Assembly (NCBI GenBank): GCA_030549205.1
Contig: JAUKTV010000003.1
Location: forward strand, 62,001-126,000
Direction of reading: 5' to 3'
DNA: 64,000 nt
Source: Apiosordaria backusii
Taxonomy: Eukaryota; Ascomycota; Sordariomycetes; Sordariales; Lasiosphaeriaceae
In this document: in pieces, positions 46,185-57,112 of the stretch
How the letters are laid out: every line of letters begins with the position of its first letter
How positions within the stretch are numbered: position 1 is the stretch's first letter
Notes under the pieces: generated by a model
The model's database searches: none
What the model was told of the DNA's origin: nothing
The model's input: the letters and a program-made list of their open reading frames with translations, nothing else
Position numbers and translations under genes: made by a program

Positions 46185-48362
46185 CTTCGATCTTTGGCTA
46201 GAGTACTGTACAACGAGTATTTGTGTACTCAATTTGAAGCTCTGTTGATGGGTCAAGAGCAGATGCATGCCCGGCCATTCCGCCAGCTTTTATACATCTA
46301 AACCTCCAATTTTGCTCTACAAGGATGCCTTCTGCCTGGAGCCTAGTCGCGGATCGTGAGGAACTTCCCGGACAACGCCCATAAACGTGGTGATCCTCCA
46401 GGAGGATACCACGTCCCATGGCTGTTGAATCCTGTTTGATGCAAGAGTGAGGAGGGTTCGAAGGTTGCAAACAGTCGGTGAGAAAACTCCACACGAGGGC
46501 TGGCCGAGAAAACTGGCCCCCCAAACCAACCTCTTCATCAAAAGGCATTGCGGTCAGTGAGTTGTCGATAATTGTATCAACATCAGGACGGCCTTGGCCG
46601 TATTGATGGGTCTTGCTCTGACTGTTAGTCACGCCTCTGTCTCGCGGCGCTGGCTTCGGTGAGCCCAATGGGTTGTTGGCTCAGGAGCTCCGTCCCGGAC
46701 GAACGTGGTATCGCCTGCGCCGTGAAGCCAGGACTCATTTGATCTTATCTTTCGAACTGTGGCTGACATTGCGGCCAACATGCGTAAAGTCTGTTGGGCG
46801 CCGATTACAACGGGATAGGGTATCTCATCGAAAGCGGGCCCCGGGTCGCCACCTACCCTCACCGGGAGACACATGTCCCTCAGGCCCGAATGAAGTGCGA
46901 GCGATTCCATTCCAAGGTTGTGTTTGTGCGACTTGCGACCGGCAAAGGAGCGTGGAATCATCAGCGATCGAGCGGATTGGGAGGAAACTTGATGAGGAAT
47001 CTCCGTGACGTGGGCATGAACCGGAAGACAAACATTGAACACAGCCAGTCCATAGAATAGCCCAGGGGTAACGGTATTTCGGCGTTAGCGAACCGATTCT
47101 GGACAAAGGCGGGGCAAGGCGAGCTGAAGCGCGGGAGGTCATAGGTGTTGCATGTAGACAAATAGAGTTTTGCGCTCGGACTTTTGATCCTCGATCGGGT
47201 TACGGTCTTGAGGTCCCGCAAGGCCCGGATTCCTTGATTGCAACATACCGTAGGGTATCCACCGGAACTTCTGGAATTCTCAGTCAACAAACGAGAACAG
47301 TCAGGCTTTCCGCCAAAACGACACCCTGTTTCTCCAATCGGTGTCCGCGTGTCTGTCAAGGCTGTTCCAAGCAAACATGGAGCACTGCCCGTGGTTGTGA
47401 CTTCCTAAGACACTTGGGCACCTCAAGGACTGAAGTAGGTAGGACTTAACTAGGTACCCAGAAAGGTTCGGCCTACTGAGGCAGATGGAAGGTGGATCGA
47501 AGACCCGACTGAGACCGGAACCGGGTTTTGTTCGTCGACTTTGACCGCTCGTACCTTAGGAAAATCTTTGATCTTCTAGTTAATCGCGATCTCGAGCACC
47601 CAGTCTTTGCAATGCACTCGTAGGTCAATTTTGCGGCGTTGCAATTCCTAGAAAGTGAGAGTGATTCTCTGATCTCGCGCGAGCCGTCAGTAACTACCTG
47701 CCTACAACGAGATACGTCCCGAGGCTGGCATGAATGCCTCCTAGTCAATTCCGCTCTAGAGTTGGGAGGGGATTACTTGGGTCACCCAAAGGTCGCACAT
47801 GACGATGGTGGCCAGGCACCCTGGAAGTCGAAGTTTGGAAGGAAAAGCAACATTTCTCTTTCGATGCGGCTCTGCACACCCTACCCTTGACACCACTGAT
47901 CGAAGGCCACTTATATCAGCCCACAGCATCTGAGCTTGATTACCTATTTGGGTATATGGCTTCATCCGAACAAGCTGAAGCTGACGAACTATGAGACGGC
48001 TGACATCCCCACACATGCTGACAGATATCAGGGCAAGTGTGGATTTCATGCAGGAACGGTGTATTCAACCGTAGGCGACGCATTTGCCGTGCAACTCTTA
48101 CTCGTCTGTTGACATTGGCGGGAGCAAATCTGTCGATATGATGACCAGCCAAGTTGGAAGCGACTGCGCTCATTGTCAATAATGTCCAACATAATCATCG
48201 ATGATGAGTAAGATCATGCACCCTTCAGAATCACAGCGCTGGTGGTGAGTATCTGAGCCTTAAGCATCTGAAGAGATAGTTACGGTACTAGAACGGTACA
48301 AGCATCAAGTCATCCCTTTCTCTTCCCATCAACCACCAAATCCCCTCATTCCATCCGGCACT
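46185..48362. other. Intergenic, 2.2 kb
   Basis: Many short frames on both strands (for example 46198-46668 and 46961-47374 minus) but none with a domain, splice structure or codon signal. An ATG at 46268 could extend the P450 by 28 residues. Confidence 0.4.
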
Positions 48363-48527
48363 ATGCACTTCCTTAACCTTCTCACCACCGCTACTTCCCT
48401 CGCAGTCGGCACCTCCGCCTAGAACGTCCCCAGGCAGCAAAATGGCACATTCACCGTCACCACAACCTTTACCGAGACTGTTTTCCTCACTGCTCCGTAC
48501 AACACCACCATCCCCGTCTCTACATAA
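48363..48527 (+). pseudogene. Micro secreted protein gene with a single premature TAG
   Basis: ATG at 48363 opens a signal peptide, MHFLNLLTTATSLAVGTSA, followed by TAG at 48420-48422 where Gln (CAG) is expected, then NVPRQQNGTFTVTTTFTE and TVFLTAPYNTTIPVST to a TAA at 48525. Without the TAG it would encode 54 residues: a Thr-rich secreted peptide. The start follows a CA/CT-rich leader. C-to-T change on the coding strand explains the stop. Confidence 0.5.
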
Positions 48528-48819
48528 CCCCTGGATCTACTACGCTGCCTAAAGACTTTGGGAGTGATGTTTCTTTGGGAGGGGAGCATGGAAACTTACA
48601 TTGAACGCGTACATATTGGTAGTTCGATGAACTAAATGAGAAACATTATCACTTCAAACTAAAGCCTCCATCATCAACATCTTACATCATCACTGACTGA
48701 TCACGTCAGGGACACATGCATTCACGGTCTAAGTCAAGTTGAATGAAAAGAAATGTAATTTAAAACGTTATATTATATGTTTTATAAGAATAAAGATAGG
48801 CAAGCTGGATGTGATACAC

Positions 48820-49887
48820 CTAGTACTGAGCACCAGCCGAATCATACCTCATCCTCGCCACAACCTCATCCAGCAACTCCCACCCCACCCGGTTATGAAG
48901 AATATGGTACCTCAGCAAAAAGTCCAGCACCACAAGTCCATTCACCGGGCTAAAGCGATTAGCAAACAATTCCCTCTCAATCTGCTGAAAAGTCAACCAG
49001 ACCAATTCCCCTTCTTCAACTCCAATCTCATGAACTTGTCTGTTCTCGGGCATCAACGCATCAAAGACATACCTCCTCCCAAACTCGGGCACGCCCTCTT
49101 GCACCTCTCCGTACTCAGGGCCATGAACATGCGTGAAGCAAATCTTACCCTTGGCAACAAACTGGTTTCTGGTGTCATCCAGCAACCAGCTCGAGACATC
49201 GGGGCCGACGATCCGCTCTAAAGCAGCAAGAGGTGAGGCGTCATGAGCAGAGACATTAGTTGAGAAGACGGGAGCGAGAATGGCGCCACCATAATTAGGA
49301 TCACCGGGGACTTTACGAAGGAGGAGTTCATAATCGCCGTTCCTTACCCGCCAGATGTTGAGGGCAACGCCATGGGTGGTTACACCCAGAACCAAGACCA
49401 ACGCAGCTGGAACCTGCAAACCTGGCAAAATGCCAAAAGTAGAAGTGGGAATAGGAGCGTCAAAGTGTCTAGGTTTGAAGTGGAGGGCGCCAAAGGGCGA
49501 ACCACGCAGACATTGAGCAGCTTCCCGAATCTTCTCCATCACCTCGTTGAACTTTTGGGGGGTGGTGCAGTATTTGGATTTGAGCTGCATGTGGCTGTCG
49601 GGTTGGGTTTCCAGGTCTCTGGTTCTGATGAAGTCAAAGAAGGAAGAGAGGGTGCGGTCATTTTTGAAGATGAGGACAGTGGATTGAGGGATGATGCCGC
49701 ATTTAACGACGGTGTCGGAGTCGACAGGGTGGATTTGGTTGCCTCGCTTGAGGAGGATGGTGAAGCGCCAGACGGGGAAATCTTGGCGGGGTTGCCAGAC
49801 CTTGATGCCGTCACCTTCCATGAATCCGTTGCCTCGCTTGAGGACGGCCAGGATGAGGTTGGTGTCGGGGACAGGTGTAGAGGCCAT
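48820..49887 (-). CDS. Nudix-like protein of the fungal DUF4743 type lacking the Nudix box
   Basis: Intronless, 355 residues. The C-terminal half resembles the Nudix part of Tnr3-like thiamine pyrophosphokinase/DUF4743 proteins: GGAILAPVFSTN where family members have AGG(M/I)P, RRYVFDALMPENRQVHEIGV, GELVWLTFQQIERELFANRF, PVNGLVVLDFLLRYHIL. The metal-binding Nudix box (GX5EX7REUXEEXGU) should follow GGAILAP; instead there is SAHDASPLAALERIVGPDVS with no REXXEE. The N-terminal half (WRFTILLKRGNQIHP, FGALHFKPRHFD, VALVLVLG-like strands) fits DUF4743. Diphosphatase activity is therefore unlikely; a binding or structural role is inferred. Confidence 0.6.
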   Translation of the reverse strand: MASTPVPDTNLILAVLKRGNGFMEGDGIKVWQPRQDFPVWRFTILLKRGNQIHPVDSDTVVKCGIIPQSTVLIFKNDRTLSSFFDFIRTRDLETQPDSHMQLKSKYCTTPQKFNEVMEKIREAAQCLRGSPFGALHFKPRHFDAPIPTSTFGILPGLQVPAALVLVLGVTTHGVALNIWRVRNGDYELLLRKVPGDPNYGGAILAPVFSTNVSAHDASPLAALERIVGPDVSSWLLDDTRNQFVAKGKICFTHVHGPEYGEVQEGVPEFGRRYVFDALMPENRQVHEIGVEEGELVWLTFQQIERELFANRFSPVNGLVVLDFLLRYHILHNRVGWELLDEVVARMRYDSAGAQY

Positions 49888-50621
49888 TTGGGTGATTAAA
49901 TTTGGTTTGTTAGATAAGGTAGGTGGGCACGCTGGTGAGGTTGTTTCTTGTCACTTGACAAGAAGGATAATGTCAAGTAGAAGAGTGTCCTACAATAGAT
50001 GATGAAAAGAATTTAAAAGCTGGATTGAGGCCGACATTGAATTACTATAAATACCGTAGGTATTATGGTTCGGATGAAAACGAATTGAGAAACAATCGGT
50101 ATGTTTCTCGAACAACGCTCAAGATTGTGAAACAAAGCAATCCATCGGGGACTGAATCACAATCGCGTTGTGCCCCTCGCGTTGTGCCTTGGTTTAGTCA
50201 TCAAAAAATTGCGTTGTGGTGAAACACGAGCCTGTTGTTTAACTCGGACAAAGAGTAAGTTCCAGGTCCAGCACCAGACGTTGCTCACGCTGTTAGAAAT
50301 CTGGGGCACCATCACCCTAAGCCCTAATTTTAGGCAAAGATAACAGTGTTTCCAACTCATCATCGATAATGGGTGGTTTCTTCAAAGGTGGTACATTGTC
50401 CACTCCTGCGGGTCACCGCATCAGTCTCGCCTCACTAACACGGCCTTTTCGCCATGGTAACTAGTAATGCTTCCCCGCTCTCCGACTCTTCTTTTTATTC
50501 TTGATCTGTTTTTTTTGAGCAATGAAAACTTGTTCGATATCTTCCATACTGCTCTAGCTATCAAATCCAAGGCTATATATATCTACCTTGAAAGGCACAC
50601 GACGGCGACAGAGTTCGGTTC
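49888..50621. other. Intergenic, divergent promoter of Nudix-like and HET genes
   Basis: No gene seen. A short direct repeat of GCGTTGTG(C/G) occurs at about 50164, 50178 and 50211. Confidence 0.4.
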
Positions 50622-53260
50622 ATGATGAGACTAAGGAGCGCAGCAAGAAAACAACTGGCAGGAAATTCGGTCGACGATATTGCCTTTCTTGACAATAGAA
50701 AATGCCACCAAGATCATACGACAAGCCTCTGCGACCAGTGCGCGAGCATTCCGTGGAAAACGATAGCCCATCAAGACTTTGGGCATGGAGCCGCAATCCC
50801 ATACTACTTGCGAGAAGATCGTTGCAAGTTTGTATGCCCAGTCTTAAAGACCCGCCGAGCTCTCGAAATATCAAGGTGCCGAGTTTGCCGAATACTGGCA
50901 ACCGTCCTACCGGAAAATGATCAAGGACTGGTGGAACATCCGGTATTTGGTACGTTGACTGTATTGTGTGATACCTTACCTGATTCACGCTCCTCAGCCC
51001 ACTTGGCTTGCAGTCATGGCATCTCAATAATGCTTGCTTGCTAATTCAACAAGGACCTCGACTGAAAGTTTTCGCCCTATCGTCCAATGATGTCTTCAAC
51101 CTTGCCAATGAACACATCAAACCAGCGGCTCAGCTATGGTCAAGCGGCAATACTCTTCTGTGCGTATTCGAGAGAAGAATGGTACACAATGCTGAGGGTC
51201 CAAGGAATAATCCCGCTATCAGGATGAAGCCATAAGGTACGTGGAGGTCCGAAGTGGAAAGAAGGAGTTCGGGATCCGTGCCATTCAGGCCGATCGAATC
51301 CGCTATGACCTGGTACACGAATGGATCCAATATTGTCAAGAACAGCACGACTCGGAATGTCAGAACCTACATGGGCAGCCTCCAGTTACAGGACTGCGTG
51401 TAATTGACTGCCACACACGCAGTGTAGTCAGTGCTCCGCCAGGATGCCGCTACGTCGCTCTTTCATATGTTTGGGGTGATCCTCCCAATCCAGACCCGAC
51501 TTCGCCTACACGGTTCGCACCAGTTGTCCAAGATAGCATCACCGCTGCCCTCGCCTTGGGTTATGAGTACTTGCGGGTCGATAAACATGTGAGGCCACCC
51601 CTGCTTCTATTCTGCCTTAAATGTTGTGCCTTGCTTACGATATGTACCTTACCTAGTGCATCAATCAAGGCGACTCGGGAGACAAGCATGAACAGGTTTC
51701 TCAAATGAATGCCATATATGCTGTCGCTGACCTTACCTTCATTGCAGCATCAGGGAACAGCGAAGACGATGGGCTTCCCGGCGTGGGTATTAAATCACGA
51801 CAACCGCAGGAGAAGATTGTTGTTGGCGACCTGACCCTGACACAAGGTTTCTGCCATCTTCAACCAATGCTTCTGAAGTCCAAATGGGCAACCAGAGCCT
51901 GGACATTTCAAGAAGGATGTCTTTCAAGGAGAAGTTTATTTTTCACAGACCAGCAAGTATATTTCGCTTGCAATGGCATGTACTGTGCCGAGTCAGTCGA
52001 CAGCCGCTAGGCAGTGCTGGGAAGTCCTCGCTAGCCCAATTCAGGCATTTGTTCTTTTACCCACAGCTAAAGACGAGAGGAAGCCATTACCAGCTTGACG
52101 GTCCGTCGATTCATTTTGGCGAGGGAACAAGGTGGCTTTCCTCACTGCTTATTCCTTTACTACGAGAATATACGGTAGCGGGCGACAACTTACGTTCATG
52201 TCTGATACACTGAGCGCTTGTCTTGGCATTTTTGCGTCACTGCGGAATGAGGACAACTTAGCTGCTCCGAATAATATCTGGGGTGTACCAGTAGCATGGG
52301 ATGACCGCCCCTCTTGGAAGGATGACACGTATGACTCTAGGATACACCATTTGCCTGGCAAAACCATATTCTTTTGGATTTACTGGAGAAAAGTATCTCC
52401 TGGGCAGCGAAATAAAGGCTTCCCCAGTTGGTCTTGGGCAGGCTGGACTGGTCCCACCAATTTGAACGAAGAACAACCAACAACAGAGCTGGATTCGGAA
52501 TGTGACCTGGCAAGAAAACCCGACAGTCTGAGGATTCAATTTGGCAACTTGCTCACCAAACCGAACTTCCCTTTGGCGTCAACATTCCACCATGAAGGCG
52601 CAAGTCTGTCTGACTTCGAGTTTCTAGAGTCATCCAGGTATATGCATGCTGTTGCATGGTGTTTCACTGCTTCGCTCAAATATTATGATGGAACAGAAAT
52701 ACACACATGTCATGCAATTGAACTTGCACTCCAGGGAAGCGCGGAAAATGGCCAAACAAGAAGCTGGTACCACAGGACGAAAATCACAACACCAACAGAC
52801 TTCTTCAAGCCCCACTGGTATGCCAGACTGCCTGTGACTGCTGGTCTCGATCAACTTATCGAGGTCTTCCTCGACAGTGAAGAAAGCCCCCCGAGGAAGC
52901 CCTCGCCATCTCGTTCAACGACCCTCGATCTCGACAGCGTGGGCTTGGCGCATTTTTGTCGGAAATCCTATGATCTTACTTCGAAAGGTCAACGGCGTAT
53001 ACGAGCGTTTCGGAATCATAGACGCCTCTTTGCGACACGAGTTCTATTTCGAGACAGAGGCCAGGGCGTTGACGATTCTTCCTCCCTCTCTATTTTACAC
53101 AGGTGATATGAATAGCAAATTATGTGGTGGTGAAAATCTGGAACCTTTCCTGCCTATCTACTCCGAAGAGGCTGGATACGCAGATGAGATGGTTTTGATG
53201 AAGAACGTCACGCCTTTGTGGCATTCTCAGAAGCAGCTCAGGCATTTTGTTATAGGTTGA
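50622..53260 (+). pseudogene. HET-domain (heterokaryon incompatibility) gene with several frame breaks
   Basis: HET (PF06985) proteins trigger cell death on non-self recognition. Plausible exons: 50622-50960, 51014-51181, 51223-51588, 51657 on. Conserved blocks: CRYVALSYVWGD, LGYEYLRVDKH, CINQGDSGDKHEQVSQMNAI, YAVADLTFIAASG, WATRAWTFQEGCLSRRSLFF. After CAESVDS (about 52005) the frame changes to QPLGSAGKSSLAQF, after PLLREYT (about 52170) it changes again to SGRQLTFMSDTLSACLGIF, and near 52975 from VGLAHFCRKS to ILLRKVNGVYERFGII, the usual HET-gene end. Introns do not explain these three shifts well. Hence a probable pseudogene, or an active gene with poor assembly. Confidence 0.7.
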
Positions 53261-53791
53261 TGAATGCGGACGGAAGCACTGGGTTGTTTTTACAAATCAC
53301 AGCGCTGTTTCCTGCTCCTGTTAGCTATAGAGTTGTTGTTGCTCTGCTGTTCCCATTGAGGTCATCTGTCTACTCCTGACACTCATACATCATTTCCTCA
53401 CAGTGGTAGGAAGACAAGTTAAGCCACTTACAACCCCTCTCGTCTCCCTTCGGCAGTTCCTTGTCCAAGTTAGGTATACGTTTCTTTTCGTACTTCAAGT
53501 GCAAAATCGAGGCTTGTCCGAGACACGAGCACACAGTGGTTTGGCTAGGGGAGTCGAGGCGTATCTTAAGGCGTATCTTGTCATTTCACAAGGGCGCTAC
53601 ACCTGAGATTCAAAGGCCTTTACAAAAGTACTCGGTGTGCACTGGTGCCTTAACGAGAGATCGCGTAGAGTACTTCAACCCGGAGAAGACTGAAAGATTG
53701 AACCAAAAAGAACCAAGGTCACATATTTGTTTCGCTATGCTCCTCACCGCAACCCAAAATGGCGCGCCAATCGCCCCATACCCTCTGGCCA
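53261..53791. other. Intergenic between convergent genes
   Basis: No gene seen. Confidence 0.4.
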
Positions 53792-55756
53792 TTATTTTGT
53801 TAGTTCTAGCTCTGACCAAGCGGATTTATATCCCAGCGGCATCCACTTTATAAACGTCTCAATCCTAACGATCACCGAGCTCCCTTCAAATTTGAAGATA
53901 TGTGAGACCATGTAGGTTCCCGGAACGATCCTCTCCCTTGGCAACGGTAGCGATCCCGTGGCAGGGTTATCAACCATTGCAACCGCTGTCACAATGCCCT
54001 TGACCGGGTCGGCTACGAGAATTCGTCTGTCCCGTACCGTTGTTGTTTGGTTGAACAGTCCGTTCGCGGGGTGAAATCCCCCGGATCCATTTAGCTGATC
54101 CTGGCAGTGGCGGTTCGACTGTAGCCCATTATCCCGCCGAACGCAGTTTGAGCCTGCCGCGAACGGGACACCCAAGCTCGAATGTAGCTGCAATCCGTCA
54201 AAATAGACACCAACAGCGACACCGAGAGCCTCGGCGGTGAGATTGGGCGGTGCTCTCCCCCCACTAGTAGTCCATGCCTTGTTGAAGATAGGGTCAATGG
54301 CGCCGAGAGGTACTCCCTCATATTCAACCGGGATTGGCGGACGCCCAAGGGACACGGTGTCGACACTGGGCCCTCTAAACTCGGACCTGACAATATTCGC
54401 CTCAATTTCAGAAATAAGCCCCCCCTGAACCTTCACCCGCAACGACAGGATGCCAGGCACGCTGAACTCCATGACCTCCCCCCAATATCCCCCGGTTCCT
54501 GTTGTGGTATCCGTGAAGTTGACGGCGTAGTCTTCCACTCCGCCAGGTTTTGAGAAGCTTCCCAGCGTCCGCCACAGCCCATCTCCGATATCGATCCACC
54601 GTCCGTTCTCGGAGTACTCCGCCCCCCGTGCCAGAGGCAGACCCTCTCCGGTCTTATGGTCTACCATACCCTTCAGAACCTGTTCAACCGCCCCGTTAAG
54701 GCATGATCTATCGCAGGGACTCGCCAACAGAGTATCGTTTCTCCCACGCCATCCCGCCGCGGCACTGATAGGATCGGAATCAAAAGGCGCCCTGCTCCCA
54801 TATGGAACCTCCACCTTCGTCGTTTCGATCCTGTACGTCCCTTTGCTGCCAACCTGAAACGCCCCTGCTACATGCAAGCTCCTCGGTACATCATGGTACT
54901 CTGGAATCCTTTTGGCCGTTCCATTCACCCCGTTGCTCGGCACTGTTCGTACACTGCCGTCATGGTCAAGCATCGCAAACGAAAAAACCGCCTGGCGCTC
55001 CTCGTCCACCACAATGAACCGTCGATCGCGTATCCTGGTAATGTAGCCATAAAACCCAGTTCTAAACTGCGCTGCGCATGACAGCGAGGCAAAGTCCGTG
55101 TCCTTGAAAGGACCGTAAGTCGTGGCATTAGAGACCTTGGTTGTTTGCAGTGCGTTCTCTAGCCGGCTGCAGTCAGGGTCAAGGAAGCTGTAGTCCGCAT
55201 CCGGGTCGTTCAAATCTATGGCGTCGTAGTACCGGTTCGCTCGGTATGCGAGTACCCCCCTGTTGAGTCGACTCCCTCTTGGGACTGGGGTCAACCACAC
55301 GGGTTCGGGGGAACCAAGCTTCTTGTAGCGCTCGGCACCGGCTGTGTCGCGCGTGATGTATGTTTCGATCTGGCTAATTTGCCCCGCGGATTCCACCTTG
55401 AGACGGGCGACGTAGATAACAGGGATACCGTTCTCCTCAAGTGTAGTGATGGTGGCTACTTGGCCAGTCTCGACGTCGACAAAGTCATGGCGGTAAGGAC
55501 CGGTGTTGTTGGCGAGCTGCCAAAGACCGGAGCCGAAAGGAAGGGAAATTGTGTTCTCCGTATATTCCACGTCGGGGGCGACGGGGAGCAGGGATGAGTT
55601 ATGGGATGTTAGGGCGGTAAGGAAGGTTGTGATGGCGCCTTCAAGGGACTGTCGGCTCCGAGTTTCTTGCGCGGAAGCCCTAAGGACCCATATCCATGCT
55701 ATGAAGAAGAGACAATAAATGAGGGTCATGGTTGTTGTAAATATGAGAATTACCAA
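53792..55756 (-). CDS. Secreted tandem-domain protein (two DUF8021-like units)
   Basis: Intronless, 654 residues, signal peptide or anchor at the N-terminus (TLIYCLFFIAWIWVLRASAQ). Two homologous units of about 280 residues: unit 1 has SHNSSLLPVAPDVEYTENT, LPFGSGLWQLANN, GYITRIRDRRFIVVDEERQ and VPRSLHVAGAFQVGSKGTY; unit 2 has EGLPLARGAEYSENGRWI, IGDGLWRTLGSF, TVRDRRILVADPVKG and VPGTYMVSHIFKFEGSS. The ATG at 55756 or 55729 may be used. This matches fungal secreted DUF8021-type proteins, which resemble NTF2-like folds and are usually single-domain per unit. No catalytic residues are known. The internal duplication is clear from motif order and spacing. Function unknown, extracellular by prediction. 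Confidence 0.72.
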   Translation of the reverse strand: MVILIFTTTMTLIYCLFFIAWIWVLRASAQETRSRQSLEGAITTFLTALTSHNSSLLPVAPDVEYTENTISLPFGSGLWQLANNTGPYRHDFVDVETGQVATITTLEENGIPVIYVARLKVESAGQISQIETYITRDTAGAERYKKLGSPEPVWLTPVPRGSRLNRGVLAYRANRYYDAIDLNDPDADYSFLDPDCSRLENALQTTKVSNATTYGPFKDTDFASLSCAAQFRTGFYGYITRIRDRRFIVVDEERQAVFSFAMLDHDGSVRTVPSNGVNGTAKRIPEYHDVPRSLHVAGAFQVGSKGTYRIETTKVEVPYGSRAPFDSDPISAAAGWRGRNDTLLASPCDRSCLNGAVEQVLKGMVDHKTGEGLPLARGAEYSENGRWIDIGDGLWRTLGSFSKPGGVEDYAVNFTDTTTGTGGYWGEVMEFSVPGILSLRVKVQGGLISEIEANIVRSEFRGPSVDTVSLGRPPIPVEYEGVPLGAIDPIFNKAWTTSGGRAPPNLTAEALGVAVGVYFDGLQLHSSLGVPFAAGSNCVRRDNGLQSNRHCQDQLNGSGGFHPANGLFNQTTTVRDRRILVADPVKGIVTAVAMVDNPATGSLPLPRERIVPGTYMVSHIFKFEGSSVIVRIETFIKWMPLGYKSAWSELELTK

Positions 55757-57006
55757 GGGATTAGGTGGGAGTTAGATGTAGGTTCTAAAACGTGCCTTTG
55801 TCTTTGTTAGAATTTTGCGTCGTGAGATGTAAGGCACGGGGCATATATTAGATTCATTTGTGAAAGATCTACTACCCAACACACCCAGTAGGCAGATGTA
55901 ACTCCTCTCCATTTCGGTTATTTTATCTATGCCGTGATGATTTCCGGCAAAACTCGGTTATCGCTCACTATACCGTAGCGGCTTACACGCCGGCAGTTGC
56001 AAAAAAGGTTAATATCAAATGAGTTTTTGATAAGAGAAATTTTAGCCGGGTATTACTTTTTTCTTATCCGGGTCTGAGTTTTGGAATCCAAAACTCAGCA
56101 TCTTGCTCTGGTTGCTGTGCTCATAGGGCCCCAAAGTCACGATCACGAAGATAAGGCCTGTGGTGATTGCAATGGCACGCAAGAGGGGCCATCAATTCCA
56201 TTGCCAGTTTGTCGGCCGCCCTAAAATCTACGAAGTTGGCAAGAATTTCCGTTTTTAGCGGATGGCAACTTTAGTCGAGGCACCCAATGGAACTGCGTCA
56301 CGCGGCTGTGCGGGCTAGGTTAATCCATAGCCCACCTATGGATCCGTGTAGCTTAGGACTACGTACAGATATAGAAATTGCTGAGGGCAACTTTTGTGTA
56401 AAACAAGGGGCTGTAGCAGTATTTCCAACAGGACCTTCCCGGTCAAGGCTTGTAGGAGCAACCAAAAAGCGCAAGAGGGCTTCACCGCCTGCTCCATCTG
56501 AAGGGTGTCTCGGAAGCAACCATTGATTCTATCGACGAAGTGCGCTTCCAATATTTACCTCAGCAGCGAGATCATTACCGTACAGTCTGAGATTTGTGGC
56601 ATCTTCCTTTCTCAGATTTCGCCATCGCCACCTGCCCTCCACTACTCCAACCTTATTTGATTTCTAGCAAGTCATGGCTCGGGTCACCCAGATCAGTTGC
56701 GGTATCCGCTGCTATCATTAAGTGTAGCAGTACAACCAGACCATAGGCTTTTGTTTCAAATAGTCGGTTTCCTATGGGACAGACAGTTGTATGTTATCCT
56801 CCCCAGATGCGCGAGGACCCGAGTGGCGATGGTGCTCTCTACCACACTGAGATCGCAGCAAGGCACCTGACTCAGCAGCGCTGAGATGATGGTACGATTA
56901 CGCACCCATGAAGTGCTGCAATTGAGCAGGATTGCAAGCAACACGCCGACATTATCGATTGATTTTAGCAGTCGTTAGATCAACATCGTAGCAAGCCAAT
57001 AAGCCC
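55757..57006. other. Intergenic, 1.25 kb, border of the repeat-rich end
   Basis: No family-supported gene; frames at 56287-56526 and 56756-56944 minus are unsupported. Composition is still mixed here; AT content rises sharply only past 57110. Confidence 0.45.
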
Positions 57007-57008
57007 TA

Positions 57009-57112
57009 CCCGTGCCCAGAGACCGACCCACTTTTCGGGACTACGCAAGCAGGGCACCCTCAAGTGGGTGGTTACTACCCATTTAGCCACACTACCCATT
57101 TAGCCACTTTTT
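57009..57112 (+). repeat. Left terminal inverted repeat, little mutated
   Basis: Starts CCCGTGCCCAGAGACCGACC after TA. It retains C at ten positions where the right copy, read inverted, has T, and contains two copies of ACTACCCATTTAGCCAC. Confidence 0.8.

Noticed and set aside
56287..56526. 79-codon frame ending in a basic stretch
   Set aside because: No homology recognised and a full-length shadow frame on the other strand.
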